From an uncultured Bacteroidales bacterium (GTDB lineage Bacteria; Bacteroidota; Bacteroidia; Bacteroidales; Paludibacteraceae), in assembly GCA_946404495.1 (NCBI GenBank), contig CAMJDT010000001.1, forward strand, positions 25,962-89,961: DNA of 64,000 bases, read 5' to 3'. The position numbers were made by a program, and so were the translations under genes. Positions 35,701 to 42,561 of this stretch are shown here, one piece after another. Under the pieces are notes generated by a model. It had not been told where the DNA came from and did no database searches. It saw only the letters and a program-made list of their open reading frames with translations. The first letter of the stretch is position 1. The number at the start of each line of letters is the position of its first letter.

Positions 35701-38570
35701 TCCGCACAGGTGCGGTCGCCGTTGGAGTAGATAAGCGAGTTATCCACGCGGATATAGCCGTGGAAGGGCGTGAGGTCGGCATGTTCGGGGTGCGAACAGT
35801 GAATCGGATTGTCGCCATCGGTGGTCTTACTATCCGCCTTAAAGGGGAAGCCGACATTGTTGACCACAGTACAGTGCTCCATATGGATGTAGGCGCGGCC
35901 GTTGGCAGTGACGACGCCGTGGTCTTCGACTTCGGCATCGTGGATTACAAAGTCCGCCTTGTTGTTACGGATGATGCAGTTGACGAGCATCAGCTCGGCA
36001 TAGCATATCTCGCCGTCGTCTTTTGGGTACTCACCGTTGACATAGACGGCTGCGCCCTTAGGCGAGGTACAGTTGGTGATGACGCAGTTGCGCACCTGGT
36101 TGCCGACCATATTGATACGTCTGTCGGCGGGCGTTTTGAGGTTATTGATGAGCACACCGCCTCCGGCCATCGCCGAAGTGGAGCCGTATACATTGTGGGT
36201 GTTGGCATCGGAGAGGGTGAAACCGTCGACAATCGTGTGCTCCGCATTACCCATTACGATGACGTGACCGGCGTTGTTGTTATAGCCCGCCTCGCCCCCG
36301 ATACCGGTGATATTGGCGGTGATGATGGTCTTGGTAGCACGAGGATTTCGTCCCTCGGTATTGGTACCGGTCAGGGAGGAGGGATAGCCGCCATAGAGGC
36401 GCATACGACTCTCCATACGGATAGATGCCGAACGGATATTACGGTCGAGGTAGTTACCCGGGCCTACGGTATTGAGCGTACCCTCCTTGACGAGGATTTG
36501 GATGTAGCCATAGTTCGATGAGTCTCCCGTCGCCACATATTTACCATCTACAAGATCATAATTCGGAACTCGGTAATGATGGTTATCGCCATCATCATCG
36601 CGCAGGAACTGGCGGAAGAAAGAGATGGCCTCACCGAGGTCCTTGATCGGGGCATCCCAACTGAGACCCTCATATTCGGGTTCGACAAAGACGCCCTCAC
36701 CGTCGTACTGTCCGCGACGGTTGGGGTCCACAAAGAGTGTCGGGATCGGATCGAGACTACCTCCGTTACGTGCCTCCACACCTTGCGGCGGAATCAGCGC
36801 ATACATCATCGGGTCGGGACGACGCACGAGGGCGCCGAGGGTAGAAACAGGCTCGTAGGGGTTGGATACGACACCGTAGTCGGTGTGCGCGTGCTGCAAC
36901 CAGTAGGATACGTTCTGCATGGAGGTGTTCCACTGCACACCCTTCTGGTCCAAGGCCGAATAGGACGTCAAGTGCCAGATACGCGGACCCGGGATATCGA
37001 CTAAGCGCTTGAGGTGCATGAAGACACCCGGGCCGTGGATATTGTTCGCGCCGACGGTATCGAAGCGGTTCCAGTCGGTAGGATCGACGGTAGGCGAGAA
37101 GAAGCAGGGGAAGTTACCCGTACCGCCGCGGAGGGGCATATTGTGCTTCTCCAGAGAGAACACCATCTCCTTGGTCACACCCGTCCAGTCGGTGATATCG
37201 TGGTTCATGAAAGCCGTGTGGTAGACAAAGACCTCGTAGGCGGGGTTCGTCAGTTGGCGGACGGCAGCGAACTGGATATCGTTGTTGGTCTCGCAGCGGT
37301 TGCCCCAGAATACGGAGTTGAAGATCATACCGCAGTTGCGCACGTAGATACCGCCGGTACGGCCGTGACGGCGACCGTAGTAGGTGACGTCGGGTCCGGA
37401 GCAGTTGTTGGCCGTGACGGTACAATGGTTGACCGTACCGCCGTCAGCGAGGTAGATACCGCCGCCTTCGGCATTGGCGGTGTTGTTGTTGATGACGCAG
37501 GCGGTGGCATGCGGGCTATAGTAACTGATGGTATCCAGAGCCTCGATATCCATATGAGGGTAGTCATCGTCTGTATGACAGATCATCAGTCCGCCGCCGC
37601 AACGGGCTGCGCAGGAGGTAATGTGCGAATGACCGATGGAGCCGCCGTGGTCAATGCATACACCTCCTCCGTAGCCCTGTACGACGCCGACACCTGCCGA
37701 CTGGCAGGTATGCACGAAGCAGAATTCTATCTCACCGCCGCCGTCGGCGTAGATACCTCCGCCGCGAAGCGTAGCGTTGCAACGCTCGATGATACAGTTC
37801 TTCAAGTAGGAGTTGGGGATCATGTATACGCCTCCGCCGTAAGCCGTGTGGTCGCGCGTCGTGGTGTTGCGCGAGGAGGCGTTACCCGACGAGATGACGC
37901 AGCCGTCGAGGGATGCGGGGTTTTCGTGGGGTTTGTAGTGGTCGCCGACCTTATTGGTAGTAGCGAACCAGACGACGTGGAACGAACTGGCGGGGTACGC
38001 CGTGTTGTAACGTCCGCGGATGGAGTCGAAGGTAAAGGAGACGACGCCCGAAGCGTGGTTGCCGGTAAGGATCGTCTTATGCTTGAAATCCCACTGCGAG
38101 GCGATCTCCGTGCCGGAGGTGGTACCAATACCGTGGGGGTCGGCCCAGTTGTCCTTGCATTTCTTGCCGTTCGACATGATGCGGTCGCCGGGCGTCGGTT
38201 CGTTGAGTCGCGCGTAAGCCGTATCGGGGTTAAAGCCGCCGTAGACGTGGATACCCGAATAGATCTTAAACGAGGTATTGAGCATCGAACCGCCGGTGGA
38301 CTCCGTCGATTCGGTCGGCACGTAGGTACCCGCGGCGATATAGACCGAACCGGAGGTAAGATGGTAGGTATTCATGTACTCATACAGGTCGTTGATAGCG
38401 TCCTGCACGCGGTTCTTGGCCGTGGCCCACGACCTACCGTCGTTGTTGTAGGCACCCGAGGTACTGACATAGCGAATCGTATCCGTCTGGGCGAGGATAG
38501 GAGCGAGGTGAGCGGTCAGCAGGAGCAGCAGCACCGTGAGGATTCGTACTATGTATCTTAGGTCTTTCAT
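23709..38570 (-). CDS. Giant (4953 aa) secreted multi-module beta-helix protein, putative T9SS cargo/adhesin
   Basis: Signal peptide MKDLRYIVRILTVLLLLLTAHLAPILAQ; repeated start motif (YV...DG.SW..A...Q.AID) and end motif (DIGAYE-like); T9SS-like C-terminal domain. Confidence 0.85.
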   Translation of the reverse strand: MKDLRYIVRILTVLLLLLTAHLAPILAQTDTIRYVSTSGAYNNDGRSWATAKNRVQDAINDLYEYMNTYHLTSGSVYIAAGTYVPTESTESTGGSMLNTSFKIYSGIHVYGGFNPDTAYARLNEPTPGDRIMSNGKKCKDNWADPHGIGTTSGTEIASQWDFKHKTILTGNHASGVVSFTFDSIRGRYNTAYPASSFHVVWFATTNKVGDHYKPHENPASLDGCVISSGNASSRNTTTRDHTAYGGGVYMIPNSYLKNCIIERCNATLRGGGIYADGGGEIEFCFVHTCQSAGVGVVQGYGGGVCIDHGGSIGHSHITSCAARCGGGLMICHTDDDYPHMDIEALDTISYYSPHATACVINNNTANAEGGGIYLADGGTVNHCTVTANNCSGPDVTYYGRRHGRTGGIYVRNCGMIFNSVFWGNRCETNNDIQFAAVRQLTNPAYEVFVYHTAFMNHDITDWTGVTKEMVFSLEKHNMPLRGGTGNFPCFFSPTVDPTDWNRFDTVGANNIHGPGVFMHLKRLVDIPGPRIWHLTSYSALDQKGVQWNTSMQNVSYWLQHAHTDYGVVSNPYEPVSTLGALVRRPDPMMYALIPPQGVEARNGGSLDPIPTLFVDPNRRGQYDGEGVFVEPEYEGLSWDAPIKDLGEAISFFRQFLRDDDGDNHHYRVPNYDLVDGKYVATGDSSNYGYIQILVKEGTLNTVGPGNYLDRNIRSASIRMESRMRLYGGYPSSLTGTNTEGRNPRATKTIITANITGIGGEAGYNNNAGHVIVMGNAEHTIVDGFTLSDANTHNVYGSTSAMAGGGVLINNLKTPADRRINMVGNQVRNCVITNCTSPKGAAVYVNGEYPKDDGEICYAELMLVNCIIRNNKADFVIHDAEVEDHGVVTANGRAYIHMEHCTVVNNVGFPFKADSKTTDGDNPIHCSHPEHADLTPFHGYIRVDNSLIYSNGDRTCADFTLLDNGSYHVTSVNKDGQEYVFGMYNMFDADLQLHRDDRQSPYGFFLEGYEVPMISGFLPDGVTSHFTADIANIPPDTLSRHNTCIFTRTLTDHNYPAFVNPSRNVGYAPEGDKPLYGGIVAYVPMTTNPCVNAAHHDAYSVFNEFDRSDVLKRDRGGAPDIGAVENSDLPAAGSVIYVTPDGAGLRDGSSWSNAIAGNTVYMLSSVPGPALATGDQIDPEATCDRVLDSEGNPILTTNSKYNGGWGRVWITGNTTGGSSTTTVTKTWTTEKIVYDNGPRAGEEDPIQEDVYSESSETVSTPGSTPEGFVPGYDYDLRYPYGEISGASRTFWRANPYTGTAGSYDMNTFIAGCKANGWINNTRAERYVGGLQYAVEKASAFNKTEHKDSIQVWVGAGTYNDYKGFVMRDSVTVFGGFPAGKFAAPAMSERQALMSEVISIPKAKPAADFDAADYETILQISEVNPKSSNTAINTDAVKYWDDDYSYSEFTETTQYEYKNRTIVHHYSNTDIVEIGADVQDTYMQYANMTGSTAGKSVSSTDATNEGVTDDRRKWRFGNVADGKDCWHMSYPDKTNYDVGIENTNNNNNKQRNIYDPLTNTKLAGSDGSYTGNWIFIGNGSLTDLILWQDMTDVPAGNYQISVLIGGGYRNKFSAPENTKMYFRVYNANGKKCAEANIKTIGNNDDKDNNRGMAYRHVLTFNQPVKGALRVAVEVEDGERNTSANGATSPTITGGDPDPIPQSYKKDFAVNNPNRREFWLSNIHIKPVTVTPGPYEEVGDPDDNTVDKEDVTPEDPVVSESNTYTLQTHRTTLRKRVLTMPDVCVPTYGGGGIGDPVSLGTNFGDNLSHTDRVRGSSKDKRTATTYTKQEDPHYVEYNHVNWDGFTIRHGFIYDESMAHGGGAGVNMYEGAHLRNCIVINNLAGSRNMKGGGMFCDGATSTIEGCFVLNNTSTHGTKKDAQNQIFAGGMFMYEGTCFNSLFANNYSYGSGGGVGFCVGKFYNNSIVYNTCALEDTEIEGNKLNGGAIALATSSKPNLFVANTIIYGNNGRAIRERKSVKGTDIVHPFLNCYIQTEESFTQNTYKNNIVNYSEGSGYYGKGNVLLQEVPSAATTPFVADFDESGNYVAGRAASLNDFRLRDDVPCVNKGTEDFAGDLLDVLERKHSKTEAQVKEMPIYKNVEAAELPDNDVAFAKRVQDCQIDIGAYEFNAAYSIKPDTTTHPGRAIYYIAFDSPGGDASASSPANAACRQKLQLVLDAAGRYKHSLMTADLYNRGYTGDNIHDFESDKPNKYWTVEVWLEGDNTNSTTSNDYGAFYTPTRSTKYSIENYHDNTLDYSFIIPHGIHVRGGYTGNYYHFEMEDGTIVAAGTEGCHIVDERDPLTYRSVLSGKITSSTGAEGQCFHVVTFTNDLFRPDDEKWYEDNENKPIQNQLAALTSERDRAVVDGVFIEDGYANSPDHEDRLGAACVVTSYAHIRNCVIRNNRAQHYGGGLYLKPYALVSGTIVKENTAEVGGGIYVERPTDAQLAADSLARIFYSTICENTATASAGGMWFDNTYVRANSVAIWHNEANDNANVSGSFDRSDANTEYPFVCCAVESRRLEGQGNVELSPKETEGVRWDRQDPFNAILYYPIEMSSTLSRAGMTYREWDKFKKTFQTLDSVDIAGVSRKRWYQDDHRTRGYAWDKDTLITKNNSLIEIGARALNKNFAIVVDAEHVMYRLYVMHTDLINSEAARALQDNTNDDAISKMYRQMGSCILNPFHRLSDAFDYVIAARKADPQKYRNVRFEIFVEQGTYYPFHNAYGEQGSVRMNTFLIPEAVLIVGGVDSRPDDHKYGQEGFRSPFGSLNPKDKTYVGIAIGNGSNVVIPGTGYTINYALTDSIRLRDDRHRPMRDNNLNSVIEPWELERQTILSGNAVSGEDFTHVYHVVTCHADEKYVGPRPYKFMNVNPNYGKPGESYLKDSIPQKSESLFAQENDLSVVARSIGFDGLQITGGYANHLDQADYNEHAYVSKTYFRGGGIFVDGNWDDDFEDPSSPDIPNVTEPAAHNIPIVVENCFFTNNMAGNGGAIFSNGGIYAYGNHFTQNYSQGPMTKLDQDFIPWTAGGCIATNAFCGVSNSLFDNNEARRGLYPLRVKNPKEVIPDADARQGFGGCLSVSTQSRMRVVNCHFMKNKAVGYSAIYNFTPNSHYIGDKDHPKSDSMQYAFNTIFWGNEVFDIESIDELEYEEAPSEEAIEAFRDKYKPSRAGVFHYDGDEWATYERLYHEYDSIYNYWVAIEGAAVKEGGVVKPQGPFKKAVTDKLKELRAQGDKMEGMFFCSYRKTYGPTGMKPNEDGFLLMPDEWDNYVDPRKMNVRIKTVNRDTVENLDSLFTYVHGNNNTLINRINNATDGPNFKQPSFVAGIDGYMQNADWLLARMNLTTDQGWGHLTQTVGRDTAYYITKYTEKQQFATRADALTAAQAVNPSATQKDVYPVTGLPSATFDAVQPSPGAIYNFYARRYGQYMSDSNAPLPIGDQYYMSYTRSTSDEEESGSMDRISKQPKTGITDAFIDLGVYEYQYVQLDLKGQEIDTMWVATKTKDPIHHDGLTWETPTTDLQTAIDMLMSSHNDHDKYICFLGDDEGTFSPNNVLDNRRAFVITSSSLSPLMPDSAEADHDYGVGSLNFLGGYSFDVKDAPRDPLSHPVVVEMPYTGNANQLNQLFIIEDMTRQLVQVNWQGEYTSRDSVVIPVTFDGITFINPYSVKDSAAEEGGQMSKKGGAAIYYRWQRRYEDQGGVATPNMNFALHPDSALIDFSGTRRKVTLPKLTLSNCIFMDNGARDGVSKAKRSPAVRIDHGGGSSLIVNTLFHSNAGAPVYARTFDEVEGGNDLALVPNDVIIINSTSALNGGHIHLESDHSEVHNSLIWLDDLDNDTTIQLQLGADQWDKTTNRTREGIENRMTNNAVWGCFLPFVNSENGDPYHNHPLSTDNNDIYFGPGFISPFVTANDSEQRRSRSFRLNPSLRTMNMADTTLYRNRVFFRVYPDTCAATHNKLWRRSNGFKADYITALVNDSDLAAKPRISGEGMERGAYECLAVLQRVLYVQPSLPSYSAGDGSSWRSPFGQGQLQNAIDAAAVYTYLNRNQDLETRKAYVFVKGSYGSLERTTVTARDGVFVYGSLPNSFNDTAWIYEDPSTHQRSFTNDECQRYINYVRALSTGIATPTALNAGMRTRINSVQITGDEFNTGFLLDGFFITNPDGRHSSALGFAPVYIDNEKSAIRNCLITDNTFTDVPVADIRRGLLYNCLFYNDSASSIVRIGANGLSLNNTIVADNEDVTPLLNEATADAVQNTLYGQRDTLHCFAPYLTDNTPHKLPAFLTNNTALGFQLHEHSSRINAGVADDALPAVFDDYVSDSTIAFRHDRDLLGNPRKIGSQVDVGAFETWRIEPKTVVELTALTNREPITQSNAALKKCAFLSHYGGNMYPHPGSVCYLMDSSAVTLQYSDPLDFRDFNDNAIILSPGYVLLKRGASFYGNGHELKFAYLAAERPFHLQRYAMTAFPFSYSTDNITVSTYAAAGDTLTLTSHLSPITFTTYRYNGVARSAKDYVFQTDNSSLWTPIDTVNRTATEGYLIDFGSSVDTVLRFTSFASEGGKYVYTESDHDKTVYLNQYDNRTAGSGASLNFTRQEDMGWNMKGLPWLVSNYRTDTTLYEDNYLRQMFIPHVMYLMNADGTYLKDEQIYALRSWDKGAMLSLGNAFLTQTATKNSREGVIFHLPYYGHNEKASRPILRLANARGEGDVLTAIPDSAADKNVRYSYGRDGLKWSTLTEHPEIYLMDQQRTSRLSLLGATPIEVDIPLGVSIPEKLPSTIGPESKMYVSSPNAQMEKDFTFSLPEKEAYMDYGYVWLIDYDRNRYTNLLSEDYTVSLEPGEHLTRFAIRIGGYPLTDEKGNRQYIVYQYDGTLYVRGLIPGDYIALYTSTGQLVCRATATGTEFTYPLPYQSGYVVRVNRTAHKVLYH

Positions 38571-39649
38571 TGCCAGTTTACATCTTGGGTCGATGAGCCG
38601 TTAGGGGCGAGTTTGCTATTGATATTAAAGTCTGCGCGCAGCCACGGCACAAAGGGCGATGTGTGGTCTATATGCAGGTTCAGCGTAGCCTTGTAGGCAT
38701 TGGCAGGGTCGGTGCCGTTGGTGCAGAGAAGCATCTGCAGCGGGAAATAAAAATAGTCGGGGGAGTCCTCCACAATGTAAGGGATCGTATAGAAGTAATC
38801 CCTACCCTCCCACCAGAGGCCCTCGTTGTTGTCATTGATAAGGATGGAGTGACCAGCAGTCAGCATCGAGGTGACGGTGTCCTCCATCGGACGGAAGCAG
38901 TAGGCATAGCCGTCGAAGAGGTTGACCGCCTTCATATAGGTAAGGCGGATGCCGTTGTCGGGCGTCTCGCGGTCGATGCGCTTATCCTCCGGCACGTACC
39001 ACTTGATATCCACCTTGGCGGCGACGTGGTAGAGGAGGAGGTTTAGGTGCGGCACCTTCTGATTGATGAACGAGAAGAAACCGTAGTATTGGTCGTCCAC
39101 CTTTAAGTTATACGGTGTGGAGTAGATGTGCGGCAGCGCAGCCTGCATCTCGCCGTTGGTATCGAATTTCTCGTTCAAGAGTTGCGCTTCGGTCGATATA
39201 GTCGCTATATCTGTAATCGGCGTGAAGGTAAGCGCAGCGGGCGAGGCGATGATATAGACGTGGCCGTGGAACTTTTCGCCAGGATTGGATAAGAGGTTCA
39301 GCTCCTTGGTATAGCGGTAGATAGAGTCTCCCATCGTTGGGAGCAGACCGACATAGTGCGTCTTCTCCCAGTCTTCATCCGTGAGGACGTCCGTTATCGT
39401 CTGCTGAATGACCCACGATTCGTCGGGTTTCTGCTTGACGATGAAGATATAGATATAGTTAGGCAGGAGGAACTGTTCGGTAGTTCCCGGGTCGCCGGGG
39501 AGGCGGTTCATAGGTGTGTGGATCTCCTCTGCCGGCAGACAGATAGAGATAGGGAACGAGACCTGCATTTCAGGTTCGGACGTGCACCCTGCAAGCAATA
39601 CACCTATTATATATATTATATAGAGACGAACTCTACGTAGCATTCTCAA
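38567..39649 (-). CDS. Fimbria-associated lipoprotein (Mfa/Fim accessory subunit-like)
   Basis: Lipobox GVLLAGCTSEP; between FimB/Mfa2-like and the giant gene; 4-nt overlap with the giant gene. Confidence 0.55.
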   Translation of the reverse strand: MRMLRRVRLYIIYIIGVLLAGCTSEPEMQVSFPISICLPAEEIHTPMNRLPGDPGTTEQFLLPNYIYIFIVKQKPDESWVIQQTITDVLTDEDWEKTHYVGLLPTMGDSIYRYTKELNLLSNPGEKFHGHVYIIASPAALTFTPITDIATISTEAQLLNEKFDTNGEMQAALPHIYSTPYNLKVDDQYYGFFSFINQKVPHLNLLLYHVAAKVDIKWYVPEDKRIDRETPDNGIRLTYMKAVNLFDGYAYCFRPMEDTVTSMLTAGHSILINDNNEGLWWEGRDYFYTIPYIVEDSPDYFYFPLQMLLCTNGTDPANAYKATLNLHIDHTSPFVPWLRADFNINSKLAPNGSSTQDVNWQ

Positions 39650-39707
39650 TTTTAAGTTATTTCGTTATGACGTCATTTCGTTATTACGTCATTTCGAGGT
39701 TTCGATA

Positions 39708-40706
39708 TCAAATATCGATATCGTATTGATTTCCCTCTTTCCAGTCGAGGGTGACGCTGGCTCCGATGTGGGTGGTTTCCACGGGGGTGAGGGAGCCGTC
39801 GTCGTTGAGCTGTACTTTGATGATCTCTATCTTACCCGCATCCAGGGGGGTATCGACAGAGAGGATAGTTTCGGTAGTGGTTCCGTCAGCGAGGTGCGCA
39901 TATACGCGCACGCTCCAGTATTCGGTCATCTGTTTCTCGTGCATCGGGCCTGCGCTCGGCTTGCTCCCGCGGGAGGGCAGCGTGACGGCGCCGTAGCACC
40001 GGTCTGTAATGCGTTCGGCACGAATGAGTGAGTTGCGGTCGTAGGTATAGACACTATCGCGTATCTCAAAGCCCGTGGCCATACCCGCTACGAACATGTC
40101 TAAGGGAGGCATCGTCGCCGGGTGCTGCGTTACGATGAGCGCAACCGCGGAGCTTACGGTATAGAGGTGGACGTTGTACTCGGTGATGCTGGTATCGGAC
40201 ATATGCATCTCGAGTCGGGCGGTAAACTGCGCGATCCGGTGCGTAGGCACAGTGTCGTGCGCGTGCTGCTCGAGCCGCAGGGAGGCCGCGTATCCATCGC
40301 CCTCGATACCTATATACTCGTCTTGGGCGGCATTGGCTATCGCGAGGTGCATATAGTCCTCGCGCGGGAGGTAGAGGGTATAGGTCTTACTCGACGCATT
40401 GATGATCTCCTTGGTCTGATGGCGGAGTTCCTGCTCATTGTCCAAGGCGTAGAAGTTCATGCACAAGTCGTGCGCCGTGCCGGAAAACATCGGTGAGAGC
40501 CAACTCTTGAGGGTATCGGCAAAGGGCCGCTCCAGTTCTGAGGAGAGTTTCTCATCGATGGTCAAGGTGATGTCGGCAACGATGCGCATCGAATAGTGCA
40601 TCATGTAATCCGTGCCGCAGTTCGACAGGTCGTCGTCAATGAGACGACAACCCGTCGATCCTACGGTAAGGATTAGTAGTAATACTATTAGTTGCTTACG
40701 ATTCAA
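39708..40706 (-). CDS. FimB/Mfa2 family fimbrial subunit
   Basis: Lipobox VGSTGC, DDLSNCGTDYMMHYSMRI motif typical of FimB/Mfa2. Confidence 0.8.
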   Translation of the reverse strand: MNRKQLIVLLLILTVGSTGCRLIDDDLSNCGTDYMMHYSMRIVADITLTIDEKLSSELERPFADTLKSWLSPMFSGTAHDLCMNFYALDNEQELRHQTKEIINASSKTYTLYLPREDYMHLAIANAAQDEYIGIEGDGYAASLRLEQHAHDTVPTHRIAQFTARLEMHMSDTSITEYNVHLYTVSSAVALIVTQHPATMPPLDMFVAGMATGFEIRDSVYTYDRNSLIRAERITDRCYGAVTLPSRGSKPSAGPMHEKQMTEYWSVRVYAHLADGTTTETILSVDTPLDAGKIEIIKVQLNDDGSLTPVETTHIGASVTLDWKEGNQYDIDI

Positions 40707-40718
40707 CTATTACGTGAA

Positions 40719-42488
40719 TTAGGGAAGAGGATCGTTTTCAAAATCAATATTATATGTATGACCACTCTGCCAACTCAGGTCTACCGAGAAGCCGAGCTCC
40801 AATTGCGGGGTACGCAGGTCAGGAATCTCATTGTAGGCATACTTGAGGTTTTGAAGAGTCAAGTTAGCAATCGTCTTAAAGTCCTGCTTGAATACATGCT
40901 TACTCGTCTCAGTAGCATCATCTGCAATGAGTTTAGCAATTACATAGAACTTACCACCTTTCGGGATCAATTGGCCGCCATGACCATAGAAGTCAACATC
41001 AGTAGTATTCACCATTTCGACCGCAATATTTACATCACCGGTACCATTTTCCAAAACCATTGTATAATTGGTTGCAGAAAGACTTCCAATATTAGCTTTC
41101 ATTCCAGCAGGAACTGCATTATCGTAGATGGTATATTCAGTTCCACCATTGGTGGTGAAGTCAAACTTAACTTGCTGTTGTCCACCGACCAATACTGCCG
41201 TTACGGGGAATCCGCCAACAGGAGCTGTAACATTAGTAGCAATACCTACAACCGTTTCACTATTATCTACCAATGAAGATGTTGCAAGTTGAACAGCTAC
41301 ATCCAAACGAGCTACTGCATATTGGATAGGACTAGCAATAGCAACGGCACGTGTACGCGTATTAACTGCAGCAGCATCGGTGTGAGCAGCCAAGATGGTA
41401 GCCCAGTCGTTGCTATTATCATACATCGTCTGCTTCGAGGTATTCGAGGTCTTAATCAGGGAGTTCGCATAGTACCACAATTGAGCCGGGAATACGTATT
41501 TATCCGGAGTTGCCATATTATCGAAGTCACCTACTACGAACTTATGCGTACCGCCATCCCATTTCATATCAAACGAACCAACCGGGAGATTATATTGTCC
41601 CGGGAAGTTATTAAGAGCAGCAACAAGGATTACACTATCCTTATCAGTTACTTTTTCGACATTTACATAAGTGGCATTTTTAATCGCATTTTTAATACCC
41701 GTTGCAATCGGAGAAGACAGCGGTTTCAGCGAGACATAGAGATCCGTAAGAACGCGCTCTACCTCAAATGACGAGAGGCCGTGCATCGAAGTATAGGTGT
41801 CGAACATAGCCTTGATGGCAGCATCATCACCGGCGGTATATTCGTACCAAAGTTTCGGTGTTGTCTCTCCATCACTTGCACAAGCAATACTTGACAGATA
41901 GGTCATCAGTCGATCAGCTTCTGCACTGCTACCATAAAGAGACATAGCGTCACTCTTGATTTGCTCCAGTGAGAAGGTAATTGATGCAGGAGTATTTGCC
42001 GTCAGGTTAGCGGGAATCAGCGAGCCTGCAGCAAACTTATCACTTGCAGAAGGGGTTGCAGGCAATTGAGCCGACTTACCATAGAACAAGAACGATGCCG
42101 TTGACAGGGGAATCGATACATTCTCGTAAACCTTAGCCTTAGAGTTGGTTCCAAGTTCTGCTTTCAATACAGGATCAGCCAAAGTAATGTTATTACCAAG
42201 ACGTGTATCACTACCTAAAATAGAAGCTGTTTGCTTGGCAAATGGAATCAAAGTAATACCATTGATACCCTGGAAGTCAGCAAAACCGGTAGCCTGAACA
42301 GTAGTGCTGGACATCCGGTTCATTCCGATACCGGCGGTAGCCTCATCAGGCAGAGTGATGGCAAATTGTGTTTTTACCGTTTCACCCGAATAGTTGCCTT
42401 CCGGTTCGTCGTTGCTACAGGAAGTTAATCCTGCTGTGCTTACGAGAGCAAGTGCTGCCACGTAAGCCATTGTTGTAATCTTTTTCAT
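40719..42488 (-). CDS. Major fimbrial subunit (FimA/Mfa1-like lipoprotein)
   Basis: MKKITTMAYVAALALVSTAGLTSCSNDEPEG; C-terminal LGFSVDLSWQSGHTYNIDF typical of Mfa1-type fimbrillins. Confidence 0.8.
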   Translation of the reverse strand: MKKITTMAYVAALALVSTAGLTSCSNDEPEGNYSGETVKTQFAITLPDEATAGIGMNRMSSTTVQATGFADFQGINGITLIPFAKQTASILGSDTRLGNNITLADPVLKAELGTNSKAKVYENVSIPLSTASFLFYGKSAQLPATPSASDKFAAGSLIPANLTANTPASITFSLEQIKSDAMSLYGSSAEADRLMTYLSSIACASDGETTPKLWYEYTAGDDAAIKAMFDTYTSMHGLSSFEVERVLTDLYVSLKPLSSPIATGIKNAIKNATYVNVEKVTDKDSVILVAALNNFPGQYNLPVGSFDMKWDGGTHKFVVGDFDNMATPDKYVFPAQLWYYANSLIKTSNTSKQTMYDNSNDWATILAAHTDAAAVNTRTRAVAIASPIQYAVARLDVAVQLATSSLVDNSETVVGIATNVTAPVGGFPVTAVLVGGQQQVKFDFTTNGGTEYTIYDNAVPAGMKANIGSLSATNYTMVLENGTGDVNIAVEMVNTTDVDFYGHGGQLIPKGGKFYVIAKLIADDATETSKHVFKQDFKTIANLTLQNLKYAYNEIPDLRTPQLELGFSVDLSWQSGHTYNIDFENDPLP

Positions 42489-42561
42489 AAAAAACATTTT
42501 GTTTGTTTTGGTTAATATTGTTGTTAATTGTTTGTTTCTATTTCCTTTCAATTTTCACCTT

